From positions 124,001 to 188,000 of the forward strand of contig JANQLB010000084.1 in assembly GCA_028280805.1 (NCBI GenBank): a DNA stretch of 64,000 nucleotides, in the 5' to 3' direction. Below the pieces are notes generated by a model, which did no database searches, was not told the DNA's origin, and saw nothing but the letters and a program-made list of their open reading frames with translations. The translations under genes and the position numbers were made by a program. Positions 56,840-64,000 of the stretch are shown here, piece by piece. How positions within the stretch are numbered: the first letter of the stretch is position 1; every line of letters begins with the position of its first letter. The DNA is from Tissierellales bacterium (GTDB taxonomy: Bacteria; Bacillota; Clostridia; Tissierellales; VENL01).

Positions 56840-57039
56840 TACCTTACCTCCATTTAAATTTTTAATTGTGAAGCAACTATATTTCTAGTATATTACTATT
56901 GCAAAAATATATAGCATGTAAAATATGAAACTACAAACAATAAAATAGTTTAAATGAATATTATTTCCTCTCAATTATAAAAAATGTTAGCTATATGCTA
57001 TAATAAATTAAAAGATATGTGAAATACGAGGAGTGGCAT

Positions 57040-57861
57040 ATGATGGAATTTAAAGAAAAATATAAAAAACTGCAAAATAGCATTAAAAATTTAGAAAAAG
57101 CTGTTATTGCATTTTCAGGAGGTGTGGACAGTACATTATTAGCTAAAGTCTGTTATAATATATTAGGAGAAAATGCTTTAGCTGTTACGGCTATAGCTCC
57201 TGTTCATTCTAAAAGAGAAATTGAAGATGCCATAAAGCTTACAGATGCAATAGGCATAAGACATAAAACTATAAAATTTGATATGTCCGATATTGAAGAC
57301 TTTAAGTACAATCCTTGGGATAGATGTTATATCTGTAAAAGAAAAATATTTTCTAAAATTAAAGAAATTGCTCATGAAAACGGCATTTCCAATGTTATAG
57401 ATGGCTCAAATGCTGATGATGTTATGGATTATAGACCGGGTTTAAAAGCACTCAAAGAGCTTAGTGTTAAGAGTCCCTTAAAGGATGCACATATGACTAA
57501 GTCAGATATACGACAGTTATCAAAGGACTTAGGATTATGGACATGGAATAAACCGGCTTTAGCATGTCTGGCCACCAGAATACCTTATGGGGAAGAGATA
57601 ACTGAAGGAAAGTTAAAAATTATAGAAGATTCTGAAAGCTATCTTGAAAGTATTGGTTTTAAACAATTTAGACTTAGATACCATGGAAATTTGGCAAGGA
57701 TAGAAGTTGCCCCAGACGAAAGAACTAAGTTTTTTGATTTAGAATTAATGGATAAAATATCAAATGAGCTTAAGAAAATAGGATTTACTTATGTAACCAT
57801 TGAGTTAAGCGGATACAGAACAGGAAGTATGAACAAACAAAAAAGACAACTGGGAGGATAA
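57040..57861 (+). CDS. larE: ATP-dependent sacrificial sulfur transferase LarE
   Basis: LarE (273 residues) adds sulfur to the nickel-pincer nucleotide precursor of lactate racemase and related enzymes, giving up its own cysteine. The PP-loop FSGGVDSTLLAKV lies near residue 26. The sacrificial Cys176 is in KPALACLATRIPYGEEIT, at the same number as in Lactiplantibacillus LarE. CYICKRKIFSKIKEIA is another family block. ATG 57040 follows GAGGAG at 6 bp; ATG 57043 is equally possible. An extended -10 (TGCTATAAT, 56996-57004) precedes it. larB follows after 3 bp. Confidence 0.94.
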   Translation: MMEFKEKYKKLQNSIKNLEKAVIAFSGGVDSTLLAKVCYNILGENALAVTAIAPVHSKREIEDAIKLTDAIGIRHKTIKFDMSDIEDFKYNPWDRCYICKRKIFSKIKEIAHENGISNVIDGSNADDVMDYRPGLKALKELSVKSPLKDAHMTKSDIRQLSKDLGLWTWNKPALACLATRIPYGEEITEGKLKIIEDSESYLESIGFKQFRLRYHGNLARIEVAPDERTKFFDLELMDKISNELKKIGFTYVTIELSGYRTGSMNKQKRQLGG

Positions 57862-57864
57862 AGG

Positions 57865-58638
57865 ATGGAAAAAAAGTATATTGAAGAATTATTACAAAAT
57901 GTAAAAAATGGCACTATGGATGTTGAAGATGTTATGTCGAAATTAAAGGATTTACCTTTTGAGGACTTAGGTTTTGCTAAAGTAGACCACCATAGAGGTA
58001 TAAGGAACGGTTATCCAGAGGTAATATATTGTGAAGATAAAACTAATGAGCATATAAGAGGAATAGTTGAAAAAATGCTTGCAAAGGGGAGTAACGTATT
58101 AGGTACTAGAGCTAAGATAGAAGTTTATGAAGCTATCAAAGATTTATCAGATAATGTTGAGTATTTTGAAGGACCTAGACTAATAGTTATTAAACAAAAA
58201 GAACCTTCAAAAACTATTAATAAAATTCTGGTAGTTACAGGAGGCACATCAGACATTGCTGTATCAGAAGAAGCAGCTATAACGGCTGAGATTTTAGGTA
58301 ATACTGTTGAAAGACTTTATGATGTTGGAGTAGCAGGAATACATAGATTATTATCTAATAGAAAAAAGCTGGACGAAGCTAGTGTAATTATTGTCGTAGC
58401 AGGAATGGAAGGAGCATTGGCAAGTGTTGTAGGCGGTTTGGTAGATAAGCCGGTTATAGCTGTTCCAACCAGTGTAGGATATGGAACGAATTTTGGAGGA
58501 TTATCAGCTTTACTTACAATGTTAAATAGTTGCTCTAGCGGAGTAGGAGTGGTAAATATTGATAATGGATTTGGAGCAGCATATCTAGCAAGTATTATTA
58601 ATGGACAAATAGAAAAAGCTTTAAAAAGTAATATATAA
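57865..58638 (+). CDS. larB: Nickel-pincer cofactor carboxylase/hydrolase LarB
   Basis: LarB (257 residues) carboxylates nicotinic acid adenine dinucleotide and splits off AMP, the first step of nickel-pincer synthesis. The C-terminal half is PurE-like: ILVVTGGTSDIAVSEEAAIT, LYDVGVAGIHRLLSNRK, IIVVAGMEGALASVVGGLVD, then PTSVGYGTNFGGLSALLTML. LGFAKVDHHRGIRNGYPEVI lies in the N-terminal part. ATG 57865 follows GGGAGG. larE, larB and larC are in operon order. No larA is visible. Confidence 0.95.
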   Translation: MEKKYIEELLQNVKNGTMDVEDVMSKLKDLPFEDLGFAKVDHHRGIRNGYPEVIYCEDKTNEHIRGIVEKMLAKGSNVLGTRAKIEVYEAIKDLSDNVEYFEGPRLIVIKQKEPSKTINKILVVTGGTSDIAVSEEAAITAEILGNTVERLYDVGVAGIHRLLSNRKKLDEASVIIVVAGMEGALASVVGGLVDKPVIAVPTSVGYGTNFGGLSALLTMLNSCSSGVGVVNIDNGFGAAYLASIINGQIEKALKSNI

Positions 58639-58674
58639 AAAAGGTTAACATAAATCTGTAATGGAGGCATTAAA

Positions 58675-59894
58675 ATGGAAAAAAGAATACTATATTTTGA
58701 TTGTCTTTCTGGTATAAGTGGAGATATGACTATAGCAGCTTTGTTGGACCTCGGAATAAATCAGGATGAATTTTTACAAGAATTAAAGAAGATAAATATT
58801 GATGGATATAAGATTGAAGTTAAAAAAAGTCAAAAAAATGGCATTTCGGGTATTGACTTTAAAGTAATTTTAGACAGCCACGATGATATTCATGAACATA
58901 ACCATTCTCACCAACATCACCATAGTCATGGACATTCTCATATACACAGAAACTTGCATGACGTAGAGCATATAATAGACAACAGCAAACTTAATAACAA
59001 GGTTAAGGAAATGAGTAAAACTATATTCGGATATGTAGCAGCTTCAGAAGCAAAGATACACGATAAGCCTATCGAAGAAGTACATTTCCATGAAGTGGGA
59101 GCTGTAGATTCTATTATAGATATAATTGGTACTGCCATTTGCATTGACAAGCTAAATGTGGATGAGATATATTCTTCATATTTGCATTTAGGAACGGGAT
59201 TTGTAAATTGTGCACATGGAAGAATACCTGTACCTGCACCTGCTACATTGGATATTTTAAAAGGTATACCTATTTACTCTACAGGAGTCAGAAGCGAGCT
59301 GGTTACACCAACTGGTGCTGCTATTATAAGAGCACTAGCAAAAGATTTTGTTCCAATACCAGAGATGTTAGTTGAGCAAATAGGATATGGATTAGGTAAA
59401 AAAGATTTAGAGATTACTAACGTATTAAGGGTTCTTGTAGGTAAAAAAAAACTAAAGAAAATCTAATTATTATAGAAACAAATATTGATGATATGAATCC
59501 TGAAATATACTCGTATCTAGCTCCTAAGCTTTTTGATAACGGAGCTTTGGACGTTTTTCTAACAAACATCATTATGAAGAAAAGCAGACCGGGAGTAAAA
59601 ATTAGTGTATTGTGTAAAGAAGAAGAAGCAAGTGTATTTGAGGAAATTTTATTTAATGAAACTACAACTCTTGGAGTTAGAAGATATAAAGTAGAGAGAG
59701 AAAGCTTAGAAAGAGAATATGTACCAATGGAAACAAAGTTTGGAGTTGTTACCATTAAAAAAGCTGCAAGAAGCGGTAAAATTTTAAAATATGCTCCAGA
59801 GTATGAGGAGTGTAGAAAAATTGCACAAAGATATAATTTACCCCTTAGAGATGTTTATCAAGAAATATTCCTAGCAATTAATAAAAATTTGTAA
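58675..59894 (+). CDS. larC: Nickel-pincer cofactor nickel insertase LarC, -1 frameshift
   Basis: LarC is a CTP-dependent cyclometallase that inserts nickel into the pincer nucleotide. The first frame (58675-59466) has FDCLSGISGDMTIAALLDLG, a His-rich loop (HEHNHSHQHHHSHGHSHIHR) and FHEVGAVDSIIDIIGTAICI, and stops after LVGKKKLKKI. The second frame carries IIIETNIDDMNPEIYSYLAP and TLGVRRYKVERESLEREYVP to 59894 but has no start site of its own. The joint is nine A residues (59443-59451); a -1 slip gives 406 residues, full LarC length. Known larC genes elsewhere are also read by frameshifting. Sequencing error or mutation in the A run is the alternative. Confidence 0.85.
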
Positions 59895-59900
59895 AAAATG

Positions 59901-59929
59901 TTGACAATCATAAAATCTTTTGTTAGTCT
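59901..59929 (+). promoter_or_regulatory. Promoter of the guanine riboswitch-guaBA transcript
   Basis: TTGACA (59901-59906), 17-bp spacer, TAGTCT (59924-59929). It lies 6 bp after larC and about 33 bp before the aptamer. Confidence 0.6.
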
Positions 59930-59961
59930 AGTACAAATCATTTAAAAAACATAGTAATAAG

Positions 59962-60028
59962 CTCATATATCTCTCGGAATATGGTCGGGAAGTATCTACC
60001 AGACAACCGTAAAATGTCTGACTATGAG
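59962..60028 (+). ncRNA. Guanine riboswitch aptamer
   Basis: Purine aptamer: P1 CTCATA / TATGAG, P2 with the GGAATATGG loop, J2/3 TATCTACC, P3 CAGACA / TGTCTG with the CCGTAAA loop. The base that pairs with the ligand, in GACTATG, is C (60022), which selects guanine; adenine switches have T here. It sits upstream of the GMP synthesis genes guaB and guaA, which guanine would turn off through the terminator at 60181. Confidence 0.95.
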
Positions 60029-60180
60029 TGGGATTTATTATATCTTTTTATCCGATAGTTTACAATTTTAATACTCCCGATTTTAAAGCCATGAGTAAAG
60101 AATTGTATAGTATCCGGATAATACGACTATACGTTCAGATAAAGTTAAAACTTGACCTGAACTTAAGTCTTAATTTATAT

Positions 60181-60219
60181 ACACACAGATTCCACTTAGC
60201 ATATCTGTGTGTTTTTTTA
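60181..60219 (+). terminator. Guanine riboswitch terminator
   Basis: ACACACAGAT / ATCTGTGTGT stem followed by TTTTTTTATC. It is the likely expression platform. Inverted repeats in the 150 bp between aptamer and terminator (for example around 60110-60150) could form the antiterminator, but I could not settle the alternative fold by eye. Confidence 0.88.
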
Positions 60220-60258
60220 TCATATAACAGGATTAATATATTAATATTATCATGGTAG

Positions 60259-61740
<1,482 letters not shown>

Positions 61741-61755
61741 AAGCGGAGGATTATA

Positions 61756-63288
61756 ATGAAAAACAACATGATCTTAATAATGGATTTTGGAGGTCAATAC
61801 AGTCAATTAATTGCCAGAAGAGTAAGAGAAGCTAATGTATATTGTGAAATAGTTCCTTATAACTATTCTATAGAGAAAATAAAACAAAAAAATCCAAGCG
61901 GAATTATTTTCTCAGGAGGACCATCCAGTGTATATGAAGAAGATGCTCCTAAATGTCATGAGCAAGTATTTCATCTAGATATACCTATATTAGGAATATG
62001 CTATGGCGGACAGCTTATGGCTCAAGTTTTTGGCGGTAAAGTTAATAGAGCAAAATCCAGAGAATATGGTAAAGTAGATTTAGTCATTCAGAACAGAGAA
62101 GAAATATTTAAAGACATTAAAGGAAATATCAAGTGTTGGATGAGTCATACAGATTTCATAGAGCAGACTCCGAAGGATTTTGTAGTTACTGCTCAAACAC
62201 AGTCTTGCCCGGTAGCTGCTATGAAAAATGAAGAAAAAAAGCTATATGCTGTGCAGTTTCATCCTGAAGTTGAGCATACAGAGATGGGCAATGAAATTAT
62301 TAATAACTTTATTTATGAGGTTTGTAAAGCTGAACCGGATTGGGATATGGGTAATTTTGCTGATGAAACAATTGAAAATATAAAAAAATCTATTGGAGAT
62401 AAGAAAGCCTTATGTGCTTTATCAGGTGGAGTCGATTCATCTGTTGCAGCCGTACTTGTTCATAAAGCTATTGGCAAAAATCTTACCTGTGTTTTTGTAG
62501 ACCATGGTCTTTTAAGAAAGAATGAAGGAGATCAGGTAGAAGAAATATTTAGAGATAAATTTGATATGAATTTAATTAGAGTAAATGCTAAAGATAGATT
62601 CTTAAATAAGCTTAAAGGGATTACTGATCCTGAAGAAAAAAGAAAAATAATTGGAGAAGAATTTATAAGAGTATTTGAAGAAGAAAAGGTAAAGCTTGGT
62701 GAAATAGATTATCTCGTTCAAGGTACAATTTATCCGGATGTAATAGAAAGCGGTACTGACAAAGCTTCTGTTATAAAAAGTCACCATAACGTAGGTGGGT
62801 TGCCGGAAGACGTTGACTTTGAGTTAATAGAACCTCTAAGACCTTTATTTAAAGATGAGGTTAGAAAAGTAGGAAGAGAGTTAAATATTTCAGCCGAAAT
62901 TGTAGAGAGACAGCCTTTCCCGGGACCGGGATTAGCAATTAGAGTTCTTGGAGAGATAACAGAAGAAAAGCTGGAAATAGTTAAAGAAGCTGATTGGATA
63001 TTTAGACAGGAAATAAAGAATTCAGGACTTGATAATCAGATATGGCAGTACTTTGCAGCTCTTCCAAACATAAAAAGCGTTGGTGTAATGGGAGATGAAA
63101 GAACTTATACACATACAATAGCACTAAGAGCAGTAACAAGTTCTGATGGAATGACATCAGATTGGGCGAGAATACCATTTGATGTCTTAGAAAAAATATC
63201 AACTAAAATAGTTAATAACGTTGAAGGTGTAAACAGAGTAGTATATGACATTACTTCAAAGCCTCCTGCTACTATAGAATTGGAGTAA
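61756..63288 (+). CDS. guaA: GMP synthase, glutamine-hydrolysing
   Basis: Converts XMP to GMP using glutamine; 510 residues. The class I amidotransferase domain has [13 protein letters not shown] with Cys82 and [14 protein letters not shown]. The ATP pyrophosphatase domain has [20 protein letters not shown]. The C-terminal dimerisation domain ends [14 protein letters not shown], complete. RBS AGCGGAGG precedes ATG 61756. The 3' end of guaA is a well-known integration site for mobile elements, and accessory DNA follows here. Confidence 0.98.
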   Translation: MKNNMILIMDFGGQYSQLIARRVREANVYCEIVPYNYSIEKIKQKNPSGIIFSGGPSSVYEEDAPKCHEQVFHLDIPILGICYGGQLMAQVFGGKVNRAKSREYGKVDLVIQNREEIFKDIKGNIKCWMSHTDFIEQTPKDFVVTAQTQSCPVAAMKNEEKKLYAVQFHPEVEHTEMGNEIINNFIYEVCKAEPDWDMGNFADETIENIKKSIGDKKALCALSGGVDSSVAAVLVHKAIGKNLTCVFVDHGLLRKNEGDQVEEIFRDKFDMNLIRVNAKDRFLNKLKGITDPEEKRKIIGEEFIRVFEEEKVKLGEIDYLVQGTIYPDVIESGTDKASVIKSHHNVGGLPEDVDFELIEPLRPLFKDEVRKVGRELNISAEIVERQPFPGPGLAIRVLGEITEEKLEIVKEADWIFRQEIKNSGLDNQIWQYFAALPNIKSVGVMGDERTYTHTIALRAVTSSDGMTSDWARIPFDVLEKISTKIVNNVEGVNRVVYDITSKPPATIELE

Positions 63289-63412
63289 AGATTCCGAACT
63301 CTGAAACCATTGATTTTACTGGGTTTTTGAGGTGTTCAAAGTGCTTTTGATTCCATTTTGACTTCATTTTAAAATGATAATAGTGATACGAAACAAAATA
63401 AGTGATTAAATT

Positions 63413-63444
63413 AAGGGAATCTCATATGAGGTTCCCTTTTTAGA
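63413..63444 (+). terminator. Terminator downstream of guaA
   Basis: AAGGGAA ... CTCATATGAG ... TTCCCTT forms an almost fully paired hairpin (63413-63437) followed by TTTTAGAT. The 120 bp between guaA and it hold no gene but include the similar pieces TTTTGATTCCA and TTTTGACTTCA, which look like degenerate repeats. Confidence 0.8.
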
Positions 63445-63457
63445 TATCACTAGAAAA

Positions 63458-64000
63458 TTAAAACTGAAGCTCTCTTATTTGCTTTAATACAGATTGGATG
63501 TTTTCAGAATTATATCCATATTTCGATGTCGATATTCCAATCAAGGAATAGATAAAATCATATATAACTTCTTCGTTAGCAATATCGTGAATGTTGAACT
63601 CAATTAATTCTCCATAGCAATTGAGTTTCTCAACTTATTCATTCGGGTTGTTAGTGAGTCAATTTTTTTCTTACTTACTTCACCGTATTCATATTTGATG
63701 AAAGGTTTAATGACATTAAAATGTTCTTTGATAGAATGATCTAATTGTTGCTTAAGACTATCCTTAAGGTTTTCTATTAAATTCACAAAATCCTGTATAT
63801 CTTTTTTACTCTTTTTACCACTTTGCTTTTCTACTAGTTCCTTGAGTGTTTTGATAACTAATTCCTTGGACTCATAATATCTATCAGATCTTACTTTTTC
63901 ATCATTAAAGTAGATTCCAAATTCGCCTTCAAATGCTGAAAAAGCATTGATAATTCTTGAAATACCATAAGTGTTTCTATCTTCATATTTACTAATATGC
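63458..64000 (-). pseudogene. HEPN-domain (ApeA-like) gene, frameshifted, 5' part outside window
   Basis: The minus-strand frame enters at the window edge: KYEDRNTYGISRIINAFSAF, then FVNLIENLKDSLKQQLDHSI and VIKPFIKYEYGEVSKKKID. It reaches SLTTRMNKLRNSIAMEN and stops at 63604. One missing base at 63614-63616 explains this: restored, the text reads RNSIAHGELIEFNIHDIANE and goes on to NSENIQSVLKQIRELQF with a stop at 63458. RNxxxH is the HEPN RNase motif, so the lost base falls in the catalytic His codon. HEPN/ApeA proteins are anti-phage or toxin-like. The family is inferred from the motif and helical pattern. Confidence 0.65.

Noticed and set aside
57019-57039. Longer N-termini for larE and for several other genes with early in-frame starts
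   Set aside because: The ribosome binding sites overlap or follow these earlier starts; the shorter starts have correct spacing and match family ends.
59493-59894. Second part of larC as a separate gene
   Set aside because: The ATG at 59493 lies inside conserved LarC sequence (TNIDDM), with no ribosome binding site; the -1 frameshift reading accounts for it.
59962-60028. Adenine riboswitch
   Set aside because: The ligand-pairing base in GACTATG is C, not T, and the downstream genes make GMP.
60028-60258. Small ORF in the riboswitch leader
   Set aside because: It overlaps the aptamer end and the terminator hairpin and has no RBS.

Overview
The window is about 64 kb of AT-rich DNA with strong AGGAGG-type ribosome binding sites, frequent TTG/GTG starts, consensus sigma-A promoters and many hairpin-plus-T-run terminators. 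It reads as chromosomal DNA of an anaerobic, flagellated, probably spore-forming member of the Clostridia. The mix of tsaE-tsaB-rimI, tsaD, ABC-F, rex, gdhA, groESL, larEBC and guaBA, with two small CotF-like genes, suggests the Tissierellales and relatives. That placement is inference, not proof.

Region 1 (1-20919) is the late flagellar region. It starts inside a flgK that carries an extra von Willebrand factor A domain. Next come a normal flgK, flgL, a YviE-like gene, fliW, csrA and the flagellin gene hag. hag has a near-perfect sigma-28 promoter and a hairpin-rich leader with CsrA-type GGA motifs. An intact Maf/DUF115 flagellin glycosyltransferase gene follows. Behind it (10485-13262) lies a collapsed sialic/legionaminic acid locus: fragments of neuD, a glycosyltransferase, neuB/legI, neuA/legF, legB and legC surround one intact ptmE-like nucleotidyltransferase. 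A second sigma-28 promoter heads flaG-fliD-fliS, two FlgN-like genes and a YjfB-like gene. A yvyF-like gene and a chemoreceptor gene lie on the opposite strand.

Region 2 (20920-34077) holds a DnaA-box cluster, hpf, a DUF5317 membrane protein, secA, prfB with its programmed +1 frameshift, tex, an MFS transporter, two tandem amidohydrolases, and an FMN riboswitch controlling ribU.

Region 3 (34264-46439) holds a NarL-type two-component system, an ABC-2 exporter, tsaE-tsaB-rimI, and an ECF sigma/anti-sigma cassette. The cassette includes a membrane bactofilin-like protein, an adhesin-like lipoprotein and a secreted bactofilin-like protein. Two unknown small genes and tsaD follow.

Region 4 (46440-63288) has a second DnaA-box cluster, an ABC-F ATPase, rex with a Rex-like operator in its own promoter, and a P-loop/Asp23-domain fusion protein. 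It continues with gdhA, an OGG-type glycosylase, a DUF554 protein, CIRCE-groES-groEL and two CotF-like genes on the minus strand. Last are larE-larB-larC, with larC joined by a -1 frameshift on an A9 run, and a guanine riboswitch ahead of guaB-guaA.

Region 5 (63289-64000) follows guaA, a known integration hot spot. It contains the minus-strand end of a HEPN-type gene whose frame is broken exactly at the predicted catalytic histidine.

The strongest candidates for something undescribed are the vWA-bearing FlgK, the nonulosonic acid locus relic beside an intact Maf, the P-loop/Asp23 fusion, and the two DnaA-box clusters far from any visible dnaA.
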